Part shown: positions 33,664 through 45,487 of the stretch, one piece after another | How the letters are laid out: each line of letters begins with the position of its first letter | Numbering within the stretch: position 1 is the stretch's first letter | Assembly: GCA_048213135.1 (NCBI GenBank) | Contig: PS015047.1 | Location: 36,165-98,063 of the forward strand | Source: Reclinomonas americana ATCC 50394 | Lineage: Eukaryota; Jakobida; Jakobea; Jakobida | Direction of reading: 5' to 3' | DNA: 61,899 nt | Position numbers and translations under genes: made by a program | The notes under the pieces: generated by a model | The model's input: only the letters and a program-made list of their open reading frames with translations | Databases searched by the model: none | Told to the model about the DNA's origin: nothing

Positions 33664-35395
33664 ATGGGTGTGCGGTGGCAGCAGTTCGCTGCGCTCATGC
33701 GCAAGAACTTTACGTTGCAGGTGCGGGCATGTGTGTCTTCAGAAACTCACTGTTGCAAAGTATTTGGTCACACTCTTTGTTGCTCACACACTTTGCACAC
33801 TCCTATACACGCAAGTGCACACTCTTTCACACAATCGCTCACTGTTGCACACTTTACGCACACTTACACACGCTTTGTGCACACAAACACTCACAGTTGC
33901 ACACTTTGCACTCTTCCACACACTATAACACACAAGTGCGCACTCTGTCACACACTTACACACACAAGCACTCATTGTTGCACTCTTACACACACTTACA
34001 CACACTTTGCACACGCTTTCACACATAAACACTCATTGTCACACACTTTTCGCACACTTTTGCACACTTTGCACTCTTTTACACACAAGCGCACACTCTT
34101 TCACACACTATTGCACATAAACACTCACTGTCACACACTTACACACACCTACACACACTTTGCACACACTTCTGCACACAAGTAGCACACTTTGCACACT
34201 CCACTCACTAATGCACACTCTTTTCACACTCTTTTCCCTCACTCTCTCTTCTTGTGTCACAGCTCCGACAAAAGTGGCTTGTCGGCCTCCAACTTGTGTT
34301 TCCCGTGCTTCTGGTGCTCTTTGTCGGGCTTTTACAGGTGATTATTGATCGGAGGAGCCCTGATGATGTTTTTATGTTTTCTCCACTGATGAACTCCGCT
34401 TGTTATTGTGTGCTATGCAGCTTTTCGTCAACAACTTTACGTTTGAGCTCGGCTCCAATCAGTTCAACAATGCGACCATTCCGCTTGCTGGGCCGCTCTT
34501 CACGGTGCCCTTCCACACGAACCAGAGGTGATGTTGTTCATTGTGTCTATCTCTTCTCTCATCTCACTCTCTCCTCTTTCTCGATCTCTCTATTGGTTTC
34601 CCTTTCTCTGCTCTCAGTCTCCAGATCTCTCTTTCTCTCTCAGTGGCACTCTCTCCGCTGTGTCTCTCTCAGTCTCCCTCTCTCATTGCTTTCTCTTTCT
34701 CTCCTTTCAGACTCTTTCTCTCTGTCTTCTGTTTGTCTTCTATATAAGTCTTTCTCAGTGCCTCTCAGTCTCTCTCCGTCGTTTCGCTTTCATTCTCCTA
34801 GTCCCTCTCTGTCTCTCAGTCTCTCTCTCAGGCTCTTTTCTTCTCCCAGTCTCTCTCGGACTCTTTCTCATTTCTCTTTCTGCCGATCTTTCTCAGCCTT
34901 CTCCTTATCTGCCTTCCTGCGTTGCTACGTCGTTGACTGAATCGCCTTCCGCTCTGTCGCAGCCTGGCCTTCAACAAGGTCTGGTTCACCACCGATGCGG
35001 CCTCCAAGGACCAAGCTGGCCGTCTCACGGCCACTGGCGATCGTGACGGTTTGTGATTACCTTTGTGACTCTCTCGCTCTTTCCGCGGTCTTCTTTCTTG
35101 GCTCTCTCGCTCATTCCCTCGCTCTCTCTCTCTCTCTCTCTCTGCTCTTGTACACTTCTCTTCCCACTCTCTTGCCGTTACTCTCTCGCTCTCTGCCTTC
35201 TCTACCCATCTTTCTCTGCCCTTCTCCCGCTCCAACTGTTCGCACTGGCTTCTGCCTGTCTTGTGCTCTTTCCACACACTCGCACACTTCTCATNNNNNN
35301 NNNNNNNNNNNNNNGGGAGAAGAAGGGAGGGGATTACGTGTGTGGGAGTGAAGATGGGAGAAAAGAAGGCACGCCGGAAGAGAGTGGAGAGAGGA

Positions 35396-35427
<32 letters not shown>

Positions 35428-38400
35428 GATTGTGAGACAACTAAGAGCGGGGAAAGAGCGAGAAGACGGGGAGAAGGGAGACGAAAGGGATGCGGAATAA
35501 GTGTGCGTGGTAGCATGCAGGGAGAAAGAAGACACGACACAAAAGAGTGGGNNNNNNNNNNNNNNNNNNNNTCTTTCCCCTTCTTCTCCCGTTACTCCCT
35601 TCCCCTCCCTTCCCCTTTCACCCTCCCTTCTCCATAATTCCCCTTCCCCTTATACCCTTTTCCTTAATACCCATTCTCCCTAATCCCCCTTCCCCTTAAT
35701 CCCCCCAGGCATGTTAGGCGCCCTCGCCCAATACACCTTCACCTTCCCCAACCGCACCTCCATCCTATTACCCTACTACGACGGCCCGTTCGGCACGCTG
35801 GACGAGATGACCAAATCAGTCTCCTCGACACAGGAGCGCTTCAACGGCCTCACCATCAAGAGCATCCGCAACACGCCCGACCTGCGCTACCTGCTGCCGG
35901 ACTCCATTGTCGAGTTCGGGCAGGTGGACTTTGCGAACGGCGTGCTCTCGGTGCCGCACCTCATGGCCATGGATAACTCGAATTACGAGCGCACGCCGTC
36001 GCTCATCAGCATCCAGCGTACAGTGGCGCAAGTGACGACTGGCTTTGGTGCGTAAGAGGGGAGGAGGAGGAGGAGGACGATGAGAAAGGAGAGGGGCCTA
36101 GTTCTTATTCTCTCTCTCGCGCGTGCAGCCATGCAGACGTCGCAGCAACTCTTCCCGGCCACCATGTCGCAGGCGTTTGACTTTGCCGACTATTTGAAGA
36201 CCGTGAAGCTGCTCGACGCCGTCGGCATTGGCCTATTCCCCCTCGCCCTCTCCTTCCTGCTGCCCATGTACATGACGGCCATTGTGCTGGAGAAGCAGGA
36301 GAGACTGCGCGAGATGATGATGATGGTGAGTGGTGGTTCAAGGAGAGACTCTGTGCTCTTGTTCTGATATATCTGTTGCCCTCTTTGGCACTTGACCGGA
36401 GCGTATCCTCGTGCTTTCTCTCTCGTGTGTTCTCTGTGCTTCATGGACTCTGCTTCCCTCTGTTTTTTTGTCCTCCACACGGTTGTGTGTATTGCTCCTT
36501 GCATCAACGCACTTTGCTGTCTTCCTCTCTTGTCGCTGCTCTGATCACCAGCGCACGCACACTGCACTGTGTGTGGGCAAGTCTGAAATTGTTGTCCTAC
36601 TCGGAGAACGAATTGCAGCTGCATTCGCTCTCTTCACCGTCTATCCCTCTCTGTCTCTCGCATTCTTGAGCTGCTTGTTTCGAGTGCGCTCGAATATCGT
36701 CTCTTGAATTCATATCTCGTCACCGTCAGTGCTGCTCATATCCTCCACTTCATCGTTCGTCGTGAACACTTCCTCAGTCGGAAATGCATGCTGACGGTGT
36801 CTTCTCTTCAACGCCCGTTGATCCTTTCTTTCATCGCACGCGAATGTGGACTCGCTTCTTGCTGTGTCCCACACTCACGACCTGATACTCAAATTCCCGT
36901 CCCTTCTCCTCCCTGCACGCTGATGGTGGTTTCTCACAACATCTGTGGATCTTTTCTTCCGTCGCACACGATTGTGGGCTCACGCTGTACACTTTCACAC
37001 TTTAATTTGTCTCTCACTTTTCCCTCCTCCCCTCCCTGCGCGCTGGTGATGTCTTCTATCCAACATCTGTGGATCCTCGCTTGCATCATCGCACTCTGCT
37101 CCATTATCCTTCCCTTTTCCCCTTAGCCCCTTCCCCTTTCCCCTTCCCCCTCACCCCCTCACCCCTTTCCCTATGTGCAGATGGGCATGCACCCCATCAC
37201 CTACTGGGCCACTACCTACCTCTTCAACTTCATCCTCTACACCGCCGTCTGCGCACTCTTCTTCGGCGTGGAGATCGGCCTCGGCGTCACCATCCTCACC
37301 AAAACCGACTGGCGCGTCTCGTTCTGGCTCTTCTTCCTGTGGGGCCACACGCAAATCGCGCTGTCGTTCCTGCTGAGCACGTTCCTGCGCCGCGTGCGCA
37401 CGGCCACGGTGCTCGGCTACGGCCTGGTGCTGCTCAGCATGTTCGCCTCCAACATCTTGAACACGCAAGTGATCCAGCTCGACCGCGCCCCCTTCATCTA
37501 CTACCTGTACCCGCCGATGGGCTTCTTCCGCGGCCTCTACTTTATGTTCTCCGCCTGCACCGGCATTGTGTCGGCCAAGGCCACGGTGGCCACGGCGCGC
37601 TGCATGTCGTGGTCCGACGTGACCGGCGGCCACGAGATGCAGGAGGTGTACGGTGTGATGGCCGCCGAGACCGTGCTGATGCTGCTGCTCACGTTCTACT
37701 TGGATCGCGTGTTGCCGACAGTTGCGCGACACGATATCGAGAGAGTGTGGTGTGCATAGTCTTGCTTTTGCTGACTCTCTCTGCCAGTCGTGCGGCGGCG
37801 CCGGTGTCCGTGTGTGCCAGCCGATTATCGAGTGCGGTCGGTGCACGTTCTGCGGCAAGCTGAACAAGGACGACGAGGCGTGCAGCTGCTGTCGGCGGAG
37901 TGGACAGGCGGGTGCCGAGGAGGATGATCAGGAGGTGAGGCGGGCGGACAAGGATAGAAGGGAGAAGGGATGGCAAGATTGGGCAAGTAACACCCTTCCC
38001 CCCTCCGCAGTCGCTGATGCCGTCACGTCAACACACGTACGGCTCGGTGAACGCACCGTCCGATGTCGAAGGTGACGCGTTTATTATGGCAACAGTTTTT
38101 CCTCCACTCGCCCTGACTCTTTCTCGTGCAGGTGCTGCCGGCGTGCCAGTAGTACACGTGGACCACTTGGTCAAGGTGTTTGGCAACAAGCGTGCCGTCG
38201 ACGACGTTACATTCTCTGTGCAGGTGAGCGCATGCTGCTTCGAGAGAGAATGAGAGATGGTGCGTTCTCACTCCGCCTTGCAGCGCGGAACGTGTCTCGG
38301 ATATCTCGGCCAGAATGGCTGTGGGTCAGTGCCTGTTCCCTTTATCACGATCATCGTTGTCTTTGCACTCACTTCCCCTTTTGCCCCATGCAGCAAGAGC

Positions 38401-40607
38401 ACCACCATCAACATTGTGTTGCGTTGCATGGCAATTCTAGCTGTTTATTGAAGACTTGTTGGGTTGTTCATCTCTTCTGACGAACAGATCCGGTCTGCTG
38501 CCACCCACCTCCGGCACTGTATACGTGAACGGACTCGACGTGCGCACCGACATTGAGGGAATCCGACAGCAGGTACAGTGAAGTGAACGAGAGTGATGCT
38601 GTGCTCTCAAGTCGCTGACCTGTTGCCCGCTTCGCAGATTGGTCTATGTCCGCAGTTTGACTGCCTGTGGTCAGGTGAACTCCTGGTTTCCTCTATGTCT
38701 CCATCTTCTCTCCTCTCGTTCTCTCCTCCCATCTCGTCCGTTGACACATTTGCTTCTTCCTTCCATCACAGTCATTTTCCTCCGTCTCTTGTCCTCCCAC
38801 CTCCTTCTTTTCTTCCCCTCTCATCTCTATCAAGTCCCATCTCCTTCTTTGCATGCCCCCCCATCTCCCTCTCGTGTCTCGTGTCACTTCCTTGTTGCAC
38901 CTCTTGCCGGTCGTCAGCTGACTGTTCGCTACTGCCTTTTCGCCGTCTTTCTGTGCTAGATTCTCGTTCTCCCTTTCTCGTAACCCACAGCTCACTCCAA
39001 TTCTCTTCCTCGTCACTCTCCCTCATCCCGTTCTCTTTGTCTTGCCTCCCCTTCGTTTTCTTGTTACTTTCTATAACTGCCATCCTGTCTCTCGTCCCCT
39101 TGTTCACTTCTCCCTTTATCTCACCTTGTCCTCTCCTCCCCTCTATCACCTACCTTCACTTCTCCCTTTATCTCACCTTGTCCTCTCCTCCCCTCTATCT
39201 CCTACCTCTCCTCCTTGTCCGTTCACTTTTCTCTTACTTTCTCCTCCCTCTCTCCTCTGCCTCTTCGCTCCTCAGCCCTTCATTTCGTCGTCATTCGCCT
39301 TAGTTTTCTCTTAGTTCTTCCGTGTCATTCACCTTACCTCCCTTCTGTTCCCCTCCTCTCTTCTCTTCTCCCCTTCTCCCCCATTTCCCCTCACCCTTTC
39401 CCATTTCGCCCCCTTCCCCTCTTCCCCTCTTCTCTTCCCCTCTTGTACCGTCTTTCCTCCTTTGCCCCCTCACCCTTCCCCCCCTCACCCTTCTCCCTCC
39501 CTCCCCCCTCCAGACCTCACCCCCCGCGAACACCTCCTCTTCTTCTCTCGAGTACGAGGACGCACCGCCCGGGAGGCAGCCGACGAAGCAGTGCGTTGTC
39601 CCTTCCCCCCTACCCCTCCACCTCTCCCTCTCCCTTTGCTCACCCTTTCCCCCACCATAGGCCTACCTGCTGAAAGAAACCGGCCTGGACGACGTGATGA
39701 ACCGACAATCCGCTCGTCTCAGCGGCGGCATGCGTCGCCGCCTCGCCCTCGCCATCTCCATCATCGGCAACCCACCACTGTGCATCTGCGACGAGCCGAC
39801 CACGTTGCGCTCTATCCTCAATTCTTCCCAATATCATTCCCACTGACTCCTTCGGTGATGAACAGCGGCCTCGATCCCGACAATCGCCGACAAGTGTGGG
39901 ACGTGCTGCACCGCTTCAAGCGCGATCGCGTACTATGGCTTACCACGCACTCGCTCGGTTCGTTTGTTTTCTGGGATTGGGGATGAACCAGTTGTCCAGT
40001 TCGTTTCCTTCCGCAACGATCTTATTCTCTCTCTCTCTCTCCCTTTTGCCACACAGACGAGGCCGATGTCCTCTGCAACGAGCTGGTGATTCTCGCTCAC
40101 GGGCGCGTCCGCGCACAAGGCACCCCACTCGCTCTGAAGGCACGTTTCGGAAGCGGACACAAGCTGACACTCACGTTTGCGCTCGGCCGCGAGGAGGACG
40201 CCGTACGGTACGCACCCTCTCTCCTCCTCCTTCTTCCTCCTTCCACCGTCGACTGAATATGCGATATATGTGCACTACTTTGCAGATTTGTCGAGGAGCG
40301 CTTCCCCGACAGCTTGCTGCTGGGCGAGTTCGCCTCCAAGAAGCAGTACCTGGTGCCGAAGGAGACCGCGCGCGCCTCGGCCATCATCGCCATCATGGAG
40401 ACTGAGTCGACACAGCACGGTGCGTGTGTGTTTTCTGTGATGTGTGCATTGACGAGAGAACATTCACTCTGATAATATTCTTTGTGCGCATGATTCTCTT
40501 TTCCTGTTTTGGTGGTGTGGTCAACAGGTGTCGTCGACTGGGGCTGCTCACAGGCCTCACTGGAGGACGTGTTCCTCAGCGTCATCAACGACGGTGAAGC
40601 CGAATGA
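33664..40607 (+). CDS. ABCA-type half transporter (one TMD, one NBD)
   Basis: I place about 17 exons: 33664-33720 (MGVRWQQFAALMRKNFTLQ), 34263-34337, 34421-34527, 34963-35048, 35709-36047, 36129-36325, 37181 to about 37710, 37788-37934, 38011-38071, then NBD exons 38132-40607 ending in TGA. The N-terminal motif before the first membrane helix, the large ectodomain, the EKQERLREMMMM coupling helix and five further membrane segments are ABCA hallmarks; ABCA proteins move lipids across membranes using ATP. The NBD has all motifs. The length (about 900 residues) matches half-size ABCA proteins of plants and protists. Unusual is a cysteine-rich insertion between TMD and NBD. Introns are mostly 50-850 bases and rich in CT. 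Confidence 0.92.
33721..34262 (+). repeat. Degenerate CACACTTT-type repeat filling ABCA intron 1
   Basis: Almost the entire 542-base intron consists of imperfect units such as CACACTTTGCACAC and CACTCTTTCACACA. Open frames through it give Thr-His-rich translations and are not genes. The acceptor is TGTCACAG before 34263. Confidence 0.85.
35049..35708 (+). repeat. ABCA intron with a purine-rich block between two 20-N gaps
   Basis: The intron starts GTTTGTGATT and is CT-rich up to the gap at 35295, then strongly GA-rich from 35315 to 35551, then CT-rich again after the gap at 35552-35571. No exon is supported. The internal block has the opposite strand skew from both flanks and is isolated by two placeholder gaps. 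Confidence 0.8.
37788..37934 (+). other. Cysteine-cluster insert between TMD and NBD of the ABCA protein
   Basis: This 49-codon exon encodes SCGGAGVRVCQPIIECGRCT, FCGKLNKDDEACSCC, and an acidic tail EEDDQE. It has eight cysteines, including CxxCxFC and CxCC groups, resembling a small zinc-binding or metal-binding module. It is in frame with the following exon (38011-38071) and the NBD. The upstream donor is either at 37707 (after VLPT) or at 37739; both are phase 0. Confidence 0.65.
38132..40607 (+). other. ABCA nucleotide-binding domain
   Basis: Exons: 38132-38223, 38284-38324, 38394-38417, 38488-38572, 38638-38674, 39514-39590, 39661-39803, 39866-39957, 40057-40207, 40286-40419 and 40528-40607. 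Motifs in order: aromatic/A-loop region VDHLVKVFGNKRAVDDV; Walker A GQNGCGKST split across three exons; Q-loop LCPQFDCLW; signature LSGGMRRRLALA; Walker B LCICDEPTTGLDP; D-loop; H-loop WLTTHSLDEAD; then the ABCA C-terminal ASLEDVFLSV. All catalytic residues are present, so it should hydrolyse ATP. One exon of only 24 bases (38394-38417) carries the core of Walker A. Confidence 0.93.
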
Positions 40608-41244
40608 ACCGCGCACACACACACAGAGACAAACAAACAATGGAGGAAACCATCCGTTGAGAGCGCGCGCGAAATGGGCTCACAGACACAGGTGCGCTCG
40701 CAACAACATCAAAAAGATCCGGTTTCCCGTACGCGACCCCCAGCAAGCCCCCGCACACACAACAGAGTGGAGAGCAGAGAGAGCGCGCGTGTGAGCGGTG
40801 AGAGTTGGGCTCCGAGAAGGCAACTGGTGGCCCGCGAAAAGCCGTCGATATGCGTTTTTCAAAATCCGAGCACATCTCGCACACGATGGTCTCTCTCTCT
40901 CTCCATCTGAGCACACGTACCAGTAGTAGAGTCTATGCGATATATGGGGGCACGGGAGCAAGAGAATATACGCAAAGGCATCGCAGGAATCGCCGTGACT
41001 CATCGAAGGGACAGATGAGCGACCGAGGCAGATTATTCAAAAAAAGAATAATCTCGTTTTGTTCGTAATCGAAGGCGCTGAGAGAGCACACACACACGCA
41101 GAAGAAAAGCACACTCATTGACTGTGGAGTGCTTCTCTTTGTAAACACACGCAAACTCTCACACACAAACACACACTGAGTCTGTGTTTGTAACGTTTTC
41201 ACACACACACACTCTTTCTGGCTCTCTCGCTCTCTCTTTGTGCG
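40608..41244. promoter_or_regulatory. Intergenic region between the ABCA and GARP Myb genes
   Basis: 637 bases with CA, AG and CT microsatellites and no supported exon. The first part should hold the ABCA 3' UTR and the last part the promoter and leader of the Myb gene; a CT-rich stretch (41216-41240) precedes its ATG. No TATA box or other site is recognised. Confidence 0.4.
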
Positions 41245-44200
41245 ATGAGTGACAAGACAATGCTTTCTGCTGTGGAGGCTGCCACGTCAGCAGCAGAGGA
41301 GAAGAGAAGAAGAGAGGCGGGCGAGGACGGCGACGATGAGCAAGACAACGAGGACGAGGAGGATGTCACAGACGCAGCTAATGCACTGGAGGTGTGTGTG
41401 TGTGACAGCGTGAGAGAGGCAGTGACACAACACAGACAGAGTGTGTGTGTGAGAATGAGTGGCAGTTGTGTTTGTTGTGTGTGTGACGTGAATAGAGATG
41501 CTATCGTGGATTCTTACTTGTTCCATGTACACTTGCGTTTTTCGACATTGCAACTTGCACTGTGTACATGCAACCACCCAGCACACAGAGAACACACATA
41601 CACAGAGAGAGAGAGATACACATAGGCACACAGACATACAATCGATTTCCGCATTGCACAAGTTTTTAGAATCATTTGTCTGGAAACGCTAAAAAAAGAT
41701 GCATTGGTGTGCTGAATGTTCTCTTTTTTGTGTTTACATAAGGTATTGGCGACACTGGCGGCGCACTCGCCCAAGCAACAACAGCAAGCAGTGGTACAGA
41801 CGCCACCCGCGCTCGCGGTGATTGTGCCGGTGACGTTTCCCGCCAAGGCGTCGCGAGCGACTCCGCTCACTGCGCTGATTCCCACGGTGGTGACTTCGAC
41901 AACTGCATCGGCGACAACAACAACAACGTCGGCGTATCGACAGCATCCGCTTTCGTCAGGTGCGGCGGCTGCTGCGGCCGCCGCTGCACTGGCCCACCGT
42001 GCGTCGCCGTTGTCCGGGAGGTCTGTGTGTGTCCCGCGCTGTAGTTTGTGCGTTTCCGCGCGCGCGCGCTCATTGTGTGTGCGTTTTAAAGACCGCTGCT
42101 TGTGCGTGCGCCTCGTGCGACGCCGTCTCCTCCTCCGCCTTCGCTTCCGACTGCGATGGCGTCGCCGGTTCATTCGTCGAGTGGATTGGCGAGTGTGACA
42201 GTGGCGGCGGCGGCGGCTGCGGCGGCGGCTGCGGCTGCTGCACGCAAGAGGTTTACCTGGTCGNNNNNNNNNNNNNNNNNNNNCGACCGATTCATGATCT
42301 GTTCTTGCGGTGTCTCGATGGTGAGTCACCCGGGATGGGAGGGAGAGAGAGGGGAGGAGGGAGGGAGGTTTTGTCTCTTGCTTCGCCCTTTTCTTCACCG
42401 TGTTCATGCTCGTGCATTCGCTCTCCTTCTTCTGCTTGCCCTCATTCTTCTTCTTTCTCTCTCTCTCTCTCCTGCATTCGCTCTGTGATCTCCTGTTTAC
42501 CTTTCGCCAGTCTGGTCAGTTCTCTCCTTTCTGCGTTCTCTCCTCCTCTCTCGCCCTTCTTCACCTGCTTGTTCATCTTTCGCTCTCTCACTCTCTCTCT
42601 CTCTCTCTCTCTTTCCTTTCTCCTTCCCCTTCTCCTTCTCTTTCCCTCTCCCTCTCCTTTTGCTCATCCTTCTCCTCTATTGCAGGCAAGACGGACACTC
42701 CCAAGAACATTCTCATGCGCATGCGACAGTCGATTGAGTGCCCCGCCAACCTCTCCATGTCGCACATCAAGTCGCACCTGCAGAAGCACCGACAATCTGG
42801 GTTCGTTTACTTTCTCCCTCCTTCCTAACTTCTCTTCATTTGGTGCTGTCCGGGAGGGATTTGCACAATCAGTTTTTTTCCTCCCACCACTCTCTTGTTC
42901 CGTCCGCTTGTGTGTTGCCGTGCGGCTCCTCCTATGTTGTGCCTGTTGTTCTACACGGGTTGTGCATGCGCTTTTTGCTCCGGTGATTTTTAGCTGTGAC
43001 TCCGCATTGAGCGATTGATTCTTTTGTCTGTCAGTCGCATATGCGATTCCTTTGCACCGACTTTTTGTGCTGTCGCTTCCCTGTTTTGTGTATTATTCTT
43101 TCCACATATATCGGTGACAAGCATCTACCGTCGCTGGTCACTCCCTCCCTCCCTCTCCTCCCTCGTCGTCATTGTGCTGTTTTGCTAAAAATTGTTCTTT
43201 CTCCACTGTCTTTTAGCGGGCCTCAGTCTGATTCTTTCGATCCAGAAACCAATCATGCTCTCATCTCTCCGCGCGCTCATGCAGAGGATCAAGTCGGCGA
43301 CACAGTGGCGACGAGTCGGGGTTCTCTGACGACGCGCCTCCGATGCCGTCCAAGGTCCGCATTGTCGAGGTTACCGAGGCCGTGCAGCGAAAGGTTTGTT
43401 TTTTCGATTGCCTTTGTCTGATTGATTCTCTTGTCTAAAAAAGCGAGAAAAAACAATAGCACGGGTCGTCGTCTTCCTCTTCTTCTGCTGCGGCCATGGT
43501 GTCGACTCCATCGCCGCTGGCCTCGATGCCAGCGCGTCAGGCGCGCGCAGTGCCCGCAGTGACTGCGGTGCCTACACTGGCTGCCGAGCTGCAGCGCCAT
43601 AGCCAATCGCGCCCCCAGCAACAACAACAGCAACAGTCGCGCCACTTTGCCGCTGTGATTGGCTCGCCCAGCTCCAACTCGCCATCGCCGCCCTCGTCCA
43701 TGTCTTCGTCGTCGGCGTCGAGTGGCATGGAGATGTCGGTGGACAGCAGTGCGCCCGGCTCGGCGTTCACTGCCGCGGTGCTGACATCGCCGCGCAACAG
43801 CACCAGCAGCAGCGTCTTGGTGGGCGCCAGTCCCATCTCCATGGGCCCGTTGCAGTCGGCTACGGCGGCCGCGCGGTTGCTGGAGGCGCAGGCCATGGTG
43901 CCGCTTCCTGCGTCGGCGCTCTCGCCTCTGGCTGTGGCAGCCGTTGCTGCCGCTGCCGCCGCCAAGAAGGCACCGGTGTACGAGCAGTTTGTGTTTGGCA
44001 ATCCCGCCGCCGCTGCTGCTGCTGCGGCCGCGGCCNNNNNNNNNNNNNNNNNNNNCAGCTCGCATCGCTCGTCAACTCAAGGCAGTCTCGGCGCTGTCGG
44101 CGGGGTGTCCATGGCCGATGGCGACGACACCCCACCGCAGGAGGACGATGATGCGGTGATGTCGGATGGCTCCAATGGCGGCGACGCCTCGCAGAGCGTT

Positions 44201-44726
44201 CCCAATGCTCTCTGCTCGAGTCACGCCAATGTCATGGATTGGCTGAGCGACATGGCCAATCGGTACTTGTGGACGGCGGAAGAGGTGTGTTTTTCCCTGG
44301 AATAGGAGAGTATCTCTGAGAATTTTGTGCTAACCGGCACTCGCTTCTTGCAGCATCGCATGGTGGCGGTGGAAATGTCAAGCGGGCACGGTGCTCGCAT
44401 GATGAGCGTGTTGGTGCGGTGTTGGCCGCGATTGCGCGAGATGCTGCTCAACAAGTTGCCGATGGTGAGTGTCGCCGCGAAGCACACACACACACACACG
44501 TGTTGTGCGTCGCGTGACCCTCATCACTGCGTTCTCGCTTCTGTAGGGATTGGTGGCGGCCATGGACGAGGACCTGGAGCGTGCACGCTATTCCAGCTCC
44601 ACGCCCGAGCCGACATTCCTCATCTCTGGTCACCCGCACAAGGAGCAGCTGACCGACTTGATCCGCGTGGTGATCAAGCAGACGCTGGCAGAGGCCGCGG
44701 CCCAGGCAACCGCCACTCCCGCATAA
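41245..44726 (+). CDS. GARP-type (SHAQKYF-related) Myb transcription factor
   Basis: Eight exons: 41245-41391, 41743-42020, 42092-42320, 42686-42800, 43285-43393, 43460-44284, 44354-44464 and 44547-44726. The N-terminus is acidic (EDGDDEQDNEDEED). The Myb-like DNA-binding domain is split over two exons: RKRFTW, a 20-base gap, HDLFLRCLDG, then KTDTPKNILMRMR and LSMSHIKSHLQKHRQSG. The SHLQKHR third helix is diagnostic of GARP/B-type Myb domains, best known in plants and also found in some protists. Then come long Ser, Gln and Ala tracts and a conserved-looking helical C-terminus (NVMDWLSDMANRYLWTAEEH). About 660 residues, presumably nuclear. Two gaps (42264-42283, 44036-44055) shift the apparent frame. 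Confidence 0.85.
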
Positions 44727-44937
44727 GCAGGGGGTCTCTTCTGGTTTTTTTAGTGATTAATGAGTTCCATAGTGGTGTTGTTTAACGAGAAAAGGTGTGT
44801 GGTGGTGTGTTCTCCAATATGCGCGAGTGTCTCTTGGCTGGCATTCGTGCGCTTGTGTTACTAATGAATGAAAATGTTTTGTTTGGAAGAAGGGGGTTGG
44901 CTTCATTTGCGCGCAGCAGACGCGAAGGCTTGCGCCT
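44727..44937. other. Convergent 3' spacer
   Basis: 211 bases between the stop codon of the GARP Myb gene (plus) and that of the small secreted protein gene (minus). T-rich on the plus strand after the Myb stop. No coding signal. Confidence 0.6.
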
Positions 44938-45487
44938 TTAGTGGAACATCGGTGCGAACTCGCCCTTGCAGCTGCGGAAGGAGTTGCTGCAGCGAAAGTC
45001 GACGTGGTAGCTCTGCGACGGGGCGAGGGTGGTGAGGAGCGAGGTACGGACAACAGGATGTCGGAACACAGTACCTGGTCGCCCCACGAGATGGCGACGC
45101 CTCCCTGCGAGGAGCCACGCTCTGTGGTGCTCCACACCTGATTGCCGTTGGCGTCGGTGAGCACAATGACGTACGTGTCGGGCTCCACAATGGAACCCTC
45201 GTCGAAGACGAAGGACATGGTCGAATTGTTGGGCACGCCGTCGCACTGCACAGTGCCCTCGGTGTCGTGGTGTCCGAGGTGAATGCCGAAGGCTGTGTAC
45301 GGAAGGAGGGGTGTTTGAGAGAGAGGTTGGGGTTTTGCGGGGATGTGGGTGGCGTGGCGTGCACGCAACAAGCGCTGGTGCACGGCCAGCTAGACTCCAC
45401 GTACGCCGCGACCTGCAGCAGGGCGCAGCAGACGCAGATCGTTGCGGACATGACGAGGATAATGGTAGAGGTGGGCGACTTGCTCAT
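44938..45487 (-). CDS. Small secreted or membrane-anchored protein
   Basis: Three exons: 45370-45487 (start ATG 45487), 45075-45292 and 44938-45012 (TAA at 44938-44940). The intron at 45013-45074 is 62 bases, starting GTACTG and ending CGCAG. The N-terminus has MSKSPTS followed by a hydrophobic segment (TIILVMSATICVCCALLQVA), a signal peptide or anchor. The mature part, about 100 residues, contains HLGHHDTEGTVQCDG, TYVIVLTDANGNQVWSTTE, and ends CSNSFRSCKGEFAPMFH. The alternating beta-like pattern with a few cysteines suggests a compact extracellular domain. I do not recognise the family. The donor of exon 1 (GTTGCG) is chosen by phase. Confidence 0.7.

Noticed and set aside
33664-34185. Thr-His-rich open frame continuing from the ABCA start codon
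   Set aside because: It reads through intron 1; the donor GTGCGG at 33721 and the next exon LRQKWLVGLQLVF fit ABCA proteins.
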